From the NCBI GenBank assembly GCA_019925795.1, contig CM034304.1:806001-870000 (forward strand): 64,000 nt of DNA, given 5' to 3'. The stretch comes from Dendrobium chrysotoxum. Its lineage: Eukaryota; Streptophyta; Magnoliopsida; Asparagales; Orchidaceae. Position numbers and translations under genes: made by a program. Shown in pieces: positions 1 to 10,065 of the stretch (within the stretch, counting starts at the first letter, position 1; each line of letters starts with the position of its first letter). The notes under the pieces were generated by a model. That model did no database searches. It was not told the origin of the DNA and was given only the letters and a program-made list of their open reading frames with translations.

Positions 1-1526
1 AGACTATATGCATTTTTCTACTTGTACAATGGGAAAGGAAATCTGGGATAGGTTATGTATAACATACGAAGGTACAACTGAAGTCAAACAATCTAGGTTA
101 AACATCTTGTTACATGATTACGAACTTTTTCGCATAAAACCTAGTGAGACTATTTCAGAAATATACACAAGGTTCACTCAGATTGTTACCTCTTTGCATG
201 CTTTAGGTAGAGAACTTACCAACTACGAAAGAGTGAACAAGATTCTTAGATGTTTGCCTGCTTCTTATGATGCTAAGATTACTGCTATTACTGAATCCAA
301 AGATTTAAATACTTACTCTATTGACAGCTTACTTGGATCACTCATTGCTTACGAGCAAGGGGTGAACCAAAGGCAACTTGATGCAGGAGAACGCAAGAAA
401 GAGAAGACCGTGGCACTAAAGGCCAAAGATTCAGATGCTAGCACTTCCGGGTCTGATAGCGATGAAGTTGCCTTAATGACAAGGCAATTCAAAAGCTTTC
501 TAAGGAAGAAACATAAGAACTATCAGAAGTGGAACAAGGGTAAGTTCAATAAAAAGTTTAAGGGTTCATCTGAATCGGTTTGTTTTGAATGCAGGAAGCC
601 TGGACACATTAAGGCTGATTGTCCAACACTTAAAGCTCACCCAAGCAAGGAGAAGGGTGAGGAGAAACCAAAAGTTCAGAAAGGACAAGAAGCGGATTCA
701 GAAGGCGTTCTGGGCAGACTCTGCATCCGACTCTTTTGAGACTGAAGCTGAAGAGGAGGAAACAAACTTGTGTCTGATGGCGGATGATCACCCTGGTCAG
801 TCGGACCAGGAAGAGGTATGTGAGCTTACTTACAATCAGTTATTTGAAGTTTCTGAAAAGATTCATACATCGTATAGGAAGCTTAAGAAAACTCATGCTA
901 GTTTGAAACTAGATTATCTGACTTTGCAAAAAGAGCATGAAGTGTTGATTAAGGATCATTCCACCATTGATAGCAATCACATGTCTTTACTAGATGAGTT
1001 TGATGAACTGAATAAAAAGCATTCTGATTTAATTATTGAGCATAACTTGTTAAAAACATCGCATGATGAATTAGAACTTGCTTCTAAGAAAGTGAATGAT
1101 TTAGCATCTGAGTTAGAAAGTATTGAAAGTGCAAAAACATTTGAAATTGGAAGTTTAAATAAACACATTGAGTTTTTGAAAGTGAAAATCAGTGCTTTTG
1201 AAAATAACAAAACACCGCCTACTTTTGAACAATTTTATGCACCGCCACCTTTTAAAAATTCTGTTGCAAGTTCATCAAAGAATGTTTCATACACTACTAG
1301 GAAGAGGCACTATCACTCGCGACGTTTAGTTAATCCTTTTCCTGGTGTTAGATGTTTTTCATGTGGCATGTTAGGACACATATCACACACTTGTACTGTT
1401 CACCGTAGTACACATTGGGTGTGGAGACCCAAACTGCCTGTTGCACAGCACAGCACGTATGCATCGCATTCTTCTTTTCATAAGAAGGAACCCAAACCTG
1501 TTTGGGTTCCTAAGACTGACATTTGA
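1..1526 (+). pseudogene. gag: gag of element A, 5'-partial, one frameshift
   Basis: Structural (nucleocapsid) protein that would package the element RNA in cytoplasmic particles. The first part (frame 2, to 739) carries the copia gag domain and a canonical CX2CX4HX4C zinc knuckle, CFECRKPGHIKADC, near 580-625. The second part (frame 3, open from 585 to 1526) carries a long coiled coil rich in Leu, Lys and Glu (about 830-1200) and a second knuckle, CFSCGMLGHISHTC, near 1350-1395. Comparison with element B shows one extra base in A near 665-680, so the two reading frames were one gene. A coiled coil followed by a second knuckle is usual in Sirevirus gag. The start codon is outside the window. 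Confidence 0.9.
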
Positions 1527-1537
1527 TGATTTTGTAG

Positions 1538-2212
1538 GTGTGCTCTCACACAAGACCTCGTGAGAGCATGTGGTACCTGGACAGCGGATGTTCTAGACAT
1601 ATGACTGGAGATGCAAATTAGTTCATTTCGCTGGAGGCCAGAGCTGGAGGCAAGGTTACACTTGGAGATAACACCACCAGGAAGGTGGTAGGCACAGGTA
1701 TAATTAGTGATTTAAAGAACTTTATGATTGATAATGTTTTGCTTGTAGATGGACTGAAACACAATCTACTGAGCATCAGTCAACTCTGTGACAAGGGATA
1801 CAGCATCAAATTCCTGCCCACTGGCTGCATTTTAAGCTTAAATGATGAAGTTGTTTTGCAGGGGCAAAGGATCAACAACGTCTACAAGCTGGATGTAAGT
1901 AGCATTAAATCTGATAATTCAATTTGCTTAAAAACTGCTGCTGATGAGTCTTGGTTATGGCATAGGAGATTGTGTCATGCCAGTATGAAAACCCTTAGGA
2001 GAGTCACCCAAAAGGACTTAGTTAGAGGTGTGCCCAAGCTTAAGTTCACTAAGGATCACCTGTGTGATGCCTGTCAGTTGGGGAAGCAAGTCCAGTCCTC
2101 TTTTCACTCAATTAAGGACATTAGCACCTCTAGACCTTTAGAAGTTCTTCATATGGACCTCTTTGGACCCATTAGCACTGCCAGCTTAGGGGGAGAGTCT
2201 ATGGTTTTGTGA
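1538..2212 (+). pseudogene. pol: pol of element A, protease and integrase N-terminal part
   Basis: Begins one base back in frame relative to gag. The aspartic protease motif WYLDSGCSRHMTGD lies at 1571-1612 and is followed by an in-frame TAG at 1619-1621 where element B has CAG. Downstream the frame holds the GAG_pre-integrase and HHCC zinc-binding region (WLWHRRLCHASM, then CDAC near residue 128 counted from 1685) and the first catalytic Asp of integrase in HMDLFGP (Asp codon at 2156). The frame is lost at the run of five G at 2189-2193, where B has six, so a 1-bp deletion separates this part from the rest of integrase. Confidence 0.88.
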
Positions 2213-4587
2213 TTGTTGATGATTATTCAAGGTTCACTTGGGTTAAGTTTTTGTCACACAAGTCTGAGTCATTTGATGAGTTTAGATCTTTCTCTACTTG
2301 GATTCAGAAGAAGTTAGGATGTGAGATTATTACCATCCATAGTGATCACGGAGGGGAGTTTGAAAATGAAAGATTTGGAAGTTTTTGTGAGAACCATGGG
2401 ATTAGTCACAATTTTTCAGCTCCTAGGACCCCTCAGCAGAACGGGGTAGCTGAAAGGAAGAACAGGACCTTAGTGGAAGCCGCTAGAGCCATGCTTGCCA
2501 AGTATTCACTTCCTAAATACTTTTGGGCTGAAGCGGTGAACACTGCCTGTTATGTGCTGAATAGGGTGAATGTGAGAGTCAAACTGAACAAGACACCTTA
2601 TGAGATCATTAAGGGTAGAACACCAAATCTGTCCCACCTCCATGTCTTTGGCTGTACGGTTTTCATTCTGAACAACGGGAAGTCACCCTTAGGAAAATTT
2701 GACCCCAAATCTGATGAAGGAGTGTTCTTAGGATATTCAAGTGTGGGGAAATCCTTTAGGGTGTTCAATAGGAGGACTTTGGTGGTGGAAGAAACAACCC
2801 ATGTAGTGTTTGATGAATCTGATCCTAAGGAGTCTAGATCTGAAGTAGAAGATGAAGAGATTGTTGAGGTTACCCAAGGAGTTGGAAATACAAATTTGGA
2901 GAAAAGGGTAGAACCTCAAACCACACTGCCTAGAGATTGGAGATATTCTTCGAGTCATCCTAAAGAACTGATCTTAGGAGACCCTTCTGAAGGTGTTAGG
3001 ACTAGGCATGGACTTAGGAAGGAAGTAAACCATTCTGCCTTTATCTCAATGACTGAACCCACCAACATCAATCAAGCCTTGTCGGATGAGTTTTGGATTT
3101 TAGCTATGCAGGAAGAATTGAATCAATTTGTAAGTAATGATGTTTGGGAGTTAGTAGAAAGACCTAAAAATCATAGTATTGTGGGAACCAAGTGGGTCTT
3201 TAAGAATAAGATGAATGATTCTGGTGTGGTGGTGAGAAATAAGGCAAGATTGGTGGCTAAGGGGTATAATCAGATAGAAGGGATAGATTTTGAGGAAACT
3301 TTTGCCCCTGTAGCTAGATTGGAAGCCATTAGAGTGCTACTAGCCTTTGCCTGTTACAAGGGATTTAAGCTGTTTCAAATGGATGTCAAGAGTGCCTTTT
3401 TAAATGGGGTAATTAAAGAAGATGTTTTTGTAGAACAACCCCCAGGTTTTGAGAGTTCCCAATATCCAAGTCATGTCTATAAATTAAAAAAGGCCTTATA
3501 TGGATTGAAACAGGCACCCAGAGCTTGGTATGAGAGGCTTAGCACATTCCTGTTAGAAAGAGAGTTTGTTAAGGGGAGCGTAGACACCACCCTTTTTCTG
3601 AGGAGAATAGGAGATGATTTACTCATTGTCCAGATTTATGTTGATGATATAATTTTTGGATCTTCTGATAAATATTTATGTGATGAGTTTTCCAAAATAA
3701 TGAGTAAGGAGTTTGAGATGAGTATGATGGGAGAATTGTCCTACTTTTTGGGGTTTAGCATAAGGCAAACGGATGATGGAACCTTTCTCAATCAATCAAA
3801 ATACACTAAGGACATTTTGAAGAAATATGAAATGGATAAAGCCAAGCCAATCAATACTCCCATGCCCTCCTCAGTTCAGTTAGATAAGGATTCAAATGGA
3901 AAATCTATTGATCAGAAGAAGTATAGAGGGATAATAGGGTCACTGCTTTACCTGACTGCTAGCCGACCTGATATCATGTTTAGTGTCTGTCTTTGTGCTA
4001 GGTTTCAGGCTGATCCTAAAAAGTCCCACCTGACTGCTGTTAAGAGAATTCTTAGATATCTTTTAGGGACCCCAAACCTAGGAATTTGGTACCCTAGGCA
4101 CAGCACCTCTTTTGAGATCATTGGATATTCTGATTCTGACTTTGCGGGGTGTAGGGTGGATAGGAAGAGTACTTATGGGACTTGTCAATTTATAGGACAG
4201 TCGTTAGTCTCCTGGTCCAGTAGAAAACAGAACTCAGTTGCACTTTCCACTGCTGAAGCTGAGTACATTGCCTTAGGAAGTTGTGTGGCCCAAGTTCTTT
4301 GGTTGAAGCAGCAAGTCTTGGATTTAGGAGTACCTGTTGGCACAATTTCTGTTCTGTGTGATAATACTAGTGCCATCTGTATCTCTAAGAATCCAATCCA
4401 ACATTCTAGGACCAAACACATTGACATTAGGCATCACTTCATTAGGGACCATGTTACAAAAGGGGACATTGAGCTACACTACGTAGCAACTGAAAATCAG
4501 CTGGCTGACATATTCACTAAACCACTGGCCTTTGACTCATTCAGCATTTTGAGAACCAGATTAGGAGTGATTGATATAAATGCTTGA
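2209..4587 (+). CDS. pol: pol of element A: integrase core, reverse transcriptase, RNase H
   Basis: Open frame of 792 codons, the C-terminal two thirds of a copia polyprotein. The integrase core has Asp46 (IHSDHGGEFEN) and Glu82 (NGVAERKNRTL) separated by exactly 35 residues, the DD35E spacing; the first Asp lies in the preceding broken frame. The RVT_2 reverse transcriptase runs from about residue 313 (WELVERP) to 560 and has the catalytic YVDD at 477-480. RNase H spans about 640-770 with SDSDFAGC, STAEAEY and a final FTKPL motif. The products would copy and insert element RNA. The ATG at 2209 is probably not a natural start: the frame is simply the part downstream of a frameshift. No catalytic residue looks lost here. 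Confidence 0.95.
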   Translation: MIVDDYSRFTWVKFLSHKSESFDEFRSFSTWIQKKLGCEIITIHSDHGGEFENERFGSFCENHGISHNFSAPRTPQQNGVAERKNRTLVEAARAMLAKYSLPKYFWAEAVNTACYVLNRVNVRVKLNKTPYEIIKGRTPNLSHLHVFGCTVFILNNGKSPLGKFDPKSDEGVFLGYSSVGKSFRVFNRRTLVVEETTHVVFDESDPKESRSEVEDEEIVEVTQGVGNTNLEKRVEPQTTLPRDWRYSSSHPKELILGDPSEGVRTRHGLRKEVNHSAFISMTEPTNINQALSDEFWILAMQEELNQFVSNDVWELVERPKNHSIVGTKWVFKNKMNDSGVVVRNKARLVAKGYNQIEGIDFEETFAPVARLEAIRVLLAFACYKGFKLFQMDVKSAFLNGVIKEDVFVEQPPGFESSQYPSHVYKLKKALYGLKQAPRAWYERLSTFLLEREFVKGSVDTTLFLRRIGDDLLIVQIYVDDIIFGSSDKYLCDEFSKIMSKEFEMSMMGELSYFLGFSIRQTDDGTFLNQSKYTKDILKKYEMDKAKPINTPMPSSVQLDKDSNGKSIDQKKYRGIIGSLLYLTASRPDIMFSVCLCARFQADPKKSHLTAVKRILRYLLGTPNLGIWYPRHSTSFEIIGYSDSDFAGCRVDRKSTYGTCQFIGQSLVSWSSRKQNSVALSTAEAEYIALGSCVAQVLWLKQQVLDLGVPVGTISVLCDNTSAICISKNPIQHSRTKHIDIRHHFIRDHVTKGDIELHYVATENQLADIFTKPLAFDSFSILRTRLGVIDINA

Positions 4588-5325
4588 TTCTGATGACTGC
4601 TGATTTATGATTGTTATGATTGGTATTCCGATTTCTGTTAGTTAGTTTTTTGTATTCTATTTTTTGATTTCTGTTAGTTAGTTTTTGTATTCTGATTTCT
4701 GATTTTTGTTAGTTAGTTTTGGTTTGATTATTTGCTTTTAGTTGATTTTATTTCTTCTGTTGATTTCTGTGTTACCCTTTTTTGTTAGTTTGATTTGAGT
4801 ATTTACTTTGCTATGATTTTCTACCTGTTTTTATTTATTTACGGGTTCAAATCTTGCACTTACTGTTTTATGCTTTTCAAGATCTGATCACCGCTCACTA
4901 CTTCTGGTGATCTGAATTTTTGACTGGGAGTTTTTACCTTGTTTTGGTTTGGAAGCTGATAAGCAGTGATTGACTTCGCTGAATCTGTTAAAGGGAAGAA
5001 ACATTGATAATTATTTCTCTTCCTCTAACTCCTTTACTGGTGTGTAGTTTCTTTTGAATAAAAATCCTTTTCAAAATTAAAATGTTAGTTTTTGAAATAG
5101 AGATTATTATTTTTTCCTACAGTAATCTGCCTCATATCAATAGTATTTTTCAAAGTCTTGAGTCATTAGTTTGATTTTCTAAACCAAGTGATTGCGTTTA
5201 TCATATGTTGTATGGATTTTGTTTTGTGAATCGTTCTTCCTTACTGTGGAGAGTCATCTCCTATGTCTGGAAGATAATCTCACAGCTGAGACTCTTTAAT
5301 GATTATGAAAAGGAGAAAGCTTACA

Positions 5326-5483
5326 AAAGATGCGCAGTGCGTTAGATAATTTGAAAAAGAGACATAAAATGAGCCCAAAACTGAAAAGATGTGAAATTGT
5401 CAAATTGGATACACAAAGTGTATCAAAAATCAAAAGATGTGCAAAGCGCCAACCAATTTGAAAAAGAGGCACAAAATGAGCCC
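5326..5483 (+). other. conserved stem-loop tract, element A copy
   Basis: Two direct repeats of about 50 bp (each containing GCAC/ACAT AAAATGAGCCC) flank a perfect hairpin GATACAC-AAA-GTGTATC at 5408-5424. Small GC hairpins of the type GCGC-NNN-GCGC start each repeat (5331-5341, and a mutated form at 5439-5449). Equivalent tracts occur in B (25339-25500) and D (47787-47941). Candidate cis-acting RNA signal; its role is inference. Confidence 0.7.
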
Positions 5484-5874
5484 AACACAAGCTTTCTTTC
5501 CTTTCAGATTATTAAATGTCTTAGAAAAATCTGTGCGCCACTTAATATTTTCAAAAGCTTGAGTCTTGAAAATCCTAATTTCTGATTTTTTACTTTGTAA
5601 CACTATTATATCAGATATTTTTCTGGAACGAGGCTTGAAAGGATTTCTTTTCAAATCTAATGTCTTTTATTCTGAATCGGATTTTTGTGTTGGAAGAGGT
5701 TTGCATCGATAAGGTGCCCGGGGTCGGAGTTACGAAAGTTGATTATTTCCAACCTTTTTTGGATTTCAGCACTGTCAATTGTCCTGTCATTGGTTTTTGA
5801 ATCTAACATCAATATGTTTTATTTTATGTTTTATTTCCGTGTTATGTTTTTTCCCTCCTCCTTTTTGTGATGTC

Positions 5875-5885
5875 AAAAGGGGGAG
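5875..5885 (+). promoter_or_regulatory. accessory polypurine box, element A
   Basis: AAAAGGGGGAG, preceded by a CCTCCTCCTTTTTGTGATGTC block, about 170 bp before the main polypurine tract. The same pair of boxes is found in B and D. Multiple polypurine tracts are a described Sirevirus trait, so this may prime extra plus-strand DNA synthesis. Confidence 0.6.
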
Positions 5886-6044
5886 TCAGAGTTGTAGTCG
5901 TGTCGTGTCTGTTTCTGTTTTCTGTTTCATGTTTTCTATATTGTTTGAGCTGTTAAATGAAAATTAAAAAAAAAAATGTTTGTTTTGTTTGATCTCCTAG
6001 TTTACCTTGGTTTTCAGACTACTTTACAAATGTTTGCCATCATC

Positions 6045-6058
6045 AAAAAGGGGGAGAT
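6045..6058 (+). promoter_or_regulatory. polypurine tract of element A
   Basis: AAAAAGGGGGAGAT lies directly before the first TG of the 3' LTR. It would prime plus-strand DNA synthesis. Confidence 0.88.
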
Positions 6059-6308
6059 TGTTGCAAATCTGGTTTTGATGATGACAAACATATTTCCAGT
6101 GTGTTTTGCTTGGCTAATCTGTTTCAGGCATAAAAGACCGCGAGCCACTCAAGCCAACTCAAGATCGGGTCCAAGTGTGTCAAATGTATGATTTTTCCTT
6201 TTATTGAGTCAATTGTAATGTAACTGATTCCCTAGCTAAGTAACCTTGCACACACACACTCAGGGGGAGAGATTGAGTGAATTAGAGTTTCTGTTGCAAT
6301 TTGTTCAG

Positions 6309-6961
6309 ATCGTCCTGGACGATATCCACATCGTCCTGGATGATCCAGTTAAAACAGAAACCCTAATTAGGGCGACTAAGTTAAGAGGGTCTGATTGAGC
6401 CGATCGTCCTGGACGATCTACGGATCGTACTGGACGATATGCCCAAATCAGAAATTCTCAGCCGCCAGATTAAGTTAGGCAAGTTTTATTTTAAGTATTA
6501 TGGTCTGATCGTCCCGGACGATACGTGTATCGTCCTGGACAATTCACTACAATCATGCCTAAATTAGTCTGGTAATTAAGGAAAGCAATAAATGTTTAAT
6601 TGATACGATCACATCATCCAGGACGATTGCAGGATCGTCCCGGACGATCGTGATCGTCTTGTGCATTTCAGCTGTACGTCCAGAACTATGTACAGGACGA
6701 TTTGTGGCCTTTTTGAACTAATCGTACCGGACGATTACCCTATCGTCCGGGACGATCAAGTCATTTTTTGGTCGTCCAGCACAGATTTCTCTGGACGACC
6801 CGAACTGTCTTCTGGACGATTTCCTTCAATTTGAACTAATCGTCCCAGACGATCGCAGGATCGTACGGGACGATATGAACAACTTTTTCTACTGATCGTC
6901 CAGAAGAGCCTAATCGTCCAGGCTGAAAAAGCTGAATTTGAACTGATCGTACAGGACGATC
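6309..6961 (+). promoter_or_regulatory. paired palindrome array in LTR of element A
   Basis: Copies of ATCGTCCNGGACGAT start at 6309, 6330, 6403, 6423, 6508, 6529, 6613, 6634, 6721, 6742, 6839 and 6860, forming six pairs with start-to-start spacing of 21 bp (20 in one). Pairs recur every 94-118 bp. The array lies in U3, upstream of the TATA-like box. Clustered LTR palindromes are a known Sirevirus trait; the regular pairing is what the sequence shows here. Confidence 0.85.
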
Positions 6962-7231
6962 TTGGCCGACAAGTTGAGATTTAGGGAAAATTTTAAGCCC
7001 TCCTTTAAAAGAACTTTTTCCAATTTTTGGAAAAATCTTTTGCTGCCTTCCTTCCCTGAGAAATCCTAGAGAGAGAGAGAGAGTTGGGAGAGAGAGAAGA
7101 GATCTTGTGAGGGGGAGTTAGTGAGGGATTCACTAAGGTTGCTTCAAGCACGGATCAGAGTCGTCTTCTCGGCTCGTCGTCTGTCATCTAGTCGGTGTTC
7201 TTTATGGGAGGATCGTTCGCAAGAAGATCCG

Positions 7232-7391
7232 GGTTCTCTGCCCGCTTCAGGAGGAAGCGAAAGGAGTTCGTGGGTTCTCTGCCCGCTTCAGGTGGAAGCA
7301 AAAGGAGTTCGAAGGTTCTCTGCCTGCTTCAGGAGGAAGCAAAAGGAGGTCAGGTTCTCTGCCTCACCGTGTGGTGAAAAGGAGGTGTTTT
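7232..7391 (+). repeat. 41-bp minisatellite in LTR of element A
   Basis: Units start GGTTCTCTGCC at 7232, 7273, 7314 and 7353 (periods 41, 41, 39), each with a CTTCAGGAGGAAGC hairpin-like core. Related units sit at the same place in the LTRs of B and, inverted, in E. Confidence 0.85.
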
Positions 7392-7734
7392 GTACAGGCT
7401 TCTCCGCCTTGCTGTGGGAGCAAAAAGAGAGTCACTTTCGTTTAGTGCAATACCCGGAGGGGAGGCTCCGGGGAGTGGACGTAGGTCAAGTTGACCGAAC
7501 CACTATAAAATCTGGTTTGCTTTTCTGATTCAGTTTTGCATTTTACTTTTCAATATAAACTGCTTGGGTGAATATCGTTGGTTGATCTTTTCGTTATTGT
7601 TTACTTGTTTCCGCTGCTAAGTATCGAAAAGATTTTCATAGTTATCGTGAAATTTTTAAATAACCAATTCACCCCCCCTCTTGGTTAGCCTCGGGACTAG
7701 TTCACTAGGGCTTAACATCCCTTTCGAACTTTCA

Positions 7735-8529
7735 CATTCTACACACATGAAGAAATCATAGTATTGGTGTATAATTCTATATGAATGCCCTAATGGCTAT
7801 CAAATAATTTATCACCCAGTGTTCTACTAATTATCAAAACTATGTTTTTTAAAGTTTATTACATTACCAAAGATTATGTATAACAACATTTTAAATCTTA
7901 AACTAAACTAAAGCACAATTCGTAGATGTCAAAATAAATTTTTGAGCTAATAAAATTATAAATTCGATAAAAAAATCTCAAAAACTCCAAATTATTGTAA
8001 ACTATGATAGGCAAAATGTAACCTACCTCAACCTGAATAACTTTCCTAATTAGGTAAATGATTTAAAAATGATCCAAAGTAATCCAAAATGGAGTTTGTC
8101 TTACTATAAAATGCTCTCTTAATCACAAAGAAACTGCTCAAATAGAACATATCAAATGGAATAATTTATTTGGGTATTTTATTATAAGAATTTTTGTTGG
8201 AGTCATGATGCACCATAAAAAATTCACAATGTTGAGTTAATTTTGCATTTTTTTGAGAGGATAGGCATGAGAGCGCTAACAAAGCTGGTGTTACTGCCAT
8301 TTTAGATTTCACAAACATGTATTCAAACCCCTGGAACCCACTTCAAAATACAAGTAGACCATTTCATGCACAGAAATCATTCTTAGACACATATAAGAGA
8401 GTTTAAATGCAAAAATTCAATAGACTACCTTACTTCTAGTTAGGTTAGACCAATTAGAATAGTTCTCTAATCATGGAGGTCTGGCAAACTTAATTAAGTG
8501 AACCAGCTGGCACTCCTAACCAAGATTGG
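7735..8529. other. AT-rich tract with no recognised feature
   Basis: Flank of element A. No open frame of note, no repeat pair elsewhere in the window that I could find. Confidence 0.6.
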
Positions 8530-9150
8530 ATGTATGTTAAGGTTATTTTCTTCTTTACCATATTGAGAAGATATTTGGGCCTTCCTGTTTTATAAGGCCA
8601 AGATGTAAGTCCCATATTTGAGATCTTCTTTACCATATTAAAAATATGTTTAGGCTTTCTTAATGCCATACTATCAAGCTATAAGTCCTATAATTTTAGT
8701 AATTTCACAATACTTTCTCCACTTTTGTGTCAGCTCCCCACATTGAGGGACTACTTAGTTTTTGTCACTCCTATGGTATATTCTCTTCCATATTAAAAAA
8801 AAAACATGTGACCTTTCATGGTCACCACTCGACCAAGTTGTAAGTCTTATTTTGGACATTTCCTCACCATATCGAGAAGAAATATGGGCATGTCCAATTA
8901 CACAGATTGATCTATAAATCCCACTCCTTGAATGTCTTCTTTATTAAATAAAGGATATAATCAAGATTCCACTCCTTAGATGTCTTCTCTACAATAATGA
9001 GAAAATGTTTGCATATATCTCATTTCTTCTACCGTATTGAGGAGGTGATCATATTTTTTTTGGGCATTCTCAATCACACAAAATTGAGTTATATTCCCTA
9101 TCTCTAGTCTTGCCTCTACCACATAGAGAAGATGCCTTTCTATCATAACC
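8530..9150. repeat. decayed tandem repeat with CTTCT...AGAAG cores
   Basis: The phrase CTTCTTTACCATATTGAGAAG recurs in mutated forms near 8550, 8625, 8780, 8860, 8935, 8985, 9028 and 9110. Each core can fold as a short hairpin and is followed by wording like TAAGTCCCATATTTGAG. The unit is about 75 bp, with indels. Probably the worn tandem part of a retrotransposon; no coding content. Confidence 0.55.
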
Positions 9151-10065
9151 ATTAGCCTTAGAGCCTAGGTAACTTTATAGCATTGGCATGTACCACCATG
9201 TGGTACTATAAGTCCAGTCTATGTTACTCCCTTATTTAGTATTGGACTATAATTCTCATCTATTAGCCTAGGAAAACATCCATATACTTACTATATAAGG
9301 TCTCCTTAGATGAGGTAACCTATCATTGTTAACTAGGATCCTTTGGTTAGCACTTGCCTAACTAGGCTAAGGAGATATATAAATCTGAGAAGATGGAATC
9401 AAGGGATCTTGACTGAGGGTATCACACCAATTAGGTAGGTTAGTCATCACTTCTAGACTTTTAACCTATTCAAGATTTCACCTTCTTAAACATCAATCAT
9501 TCTTATCCAACTTGAGCAGAAGCATTAATTTCTTAAACAAGAGTGTTCTTAAGTACAGTTAGGATGTAATTAACCTTAAGAGTTTGCTCATTTGGGAAAC
9601 CTTTATCCACATAATATAAATAAAACTTTCTTGGAGCCATATACCATGTAAGTAAAATCTATATGTCATAAACTCAATCTAACATCCATTGATCCTCATG
9701 GGCCCATATAGTTCATCAATTAAAAAAATAATCACTCCTCTATTATAGTGCCATAGACATCTTTTAAATCCCATAATTATATAGGAGTTATGGAGCAGAA
9801 AAAGTTAAGCTTGAGACTAAGTCAAAAAAGTTATAAAAACTATATTATCTAACAACTCATTTTCGAAGGCTTCCAGATATGGAGAAGTAAAGGACAATGG
9901 AAGAGAGTAATGAGAGTACAGAAAAGTAGTTAGGTGGTGCCTACTATAAACCTAACAATTATAATTCTAGGATGAAACATCAAGTAGTGGAGGGAATATA
10001 AGAGGATAAGGGGTAGTAGGGTGAGGAAAAGGTTCAGTAGGAAGAATCTAAGGAGGTGGTGGGTG
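9151..10065. other. AT-rich tract with no recognised feature
   Basis: No gene, RNA gene or clear repeat. It may be interior sequence of the decayed minus-strand gypsy element whose LTR segment follows. Confidence 0.5.

Larger units (their letters stand above)
4588..6044 (+). other. noncoding 3' tract of element A between pol and polypurine tract
   Basis: No credible gene. The first part is T-rich, with three copies of a GTTAGTTAG-containing unit at 4637, 4673 and 4708 (period about 36 bp). A stem-loop tract lies at 5326-5483 and an extra polypurine box at 5875-5885. The same layout is found in elements B and D, so the tract looks functional rather than random. No third ORF is present here, unlike in elements E and F. 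Confidence 0.75.
1..7734 (+). mobile_element. Ty1/copia element A (Sirevirus-like), 5' end outside window
   Basis: Order gag - protease - integrase - reverse transcriptase - RNase H - noncoding 3' tract - polypurine tract - 3' LTR, which is the Ty1/copia order. The coiled-coil gag with two zinc knuckles, the AAAAAGGGGGAGAT tract directly before an LTR starting TGTTG, and the palindrome-rich LTR fit the Sirevirus lineage. The 5' LTR and first part of gag lie before the window. The pol half is the best preserved in the window (one 792-codon open frame), yet the element cannot encode its full polyprotein because of two frameshifts and a TAG. The target duplication cannot be tested because only the 3' flank (CATTC) is visible. 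Confidence 0.93.
6059..7734 (+). repeat. 3' LTR of element A (1676 bp)
   Basis: Starts TGTTGCAAATCTGG after the polypurine tract and ends AACTTTCA, matching the LTR ends of B, where a tRNA-Met primer site follows the same sequence. Order inside: palindrome array (6309-6961), TATA-like TTTAAAA near 7004, GA-rich leader, 41-bp minisatellite (7232-7391), a conserved block around TAGTGCAATACCCGGAGG (7444 on), and a C7 run near 7671. Open frames inside it (for example 7121-7528) are by-products of the minisatellite. Confidence 0.92.

Noticed and set aside
977..1210. 77-codon minus-strand frame, with an equivalent at 21070-21315
   Set aside because: Antisense shadow of the gag coiled coil.
6300..6970. 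CRISPR-like regularly spaced repeats
   Set aside because: Units are palindromes with unequal spacing in an LTR of a plant retrotransposon; no cas genes and not a prokaryote.
7121..7528. 135-codon open frame in LTR of A, with similar frames at 19148, 27326, 27432
   Set aside because: It follows the 41-bp minisatellite and GA-rich leader; the frame is not conserved and sits in the LTR.
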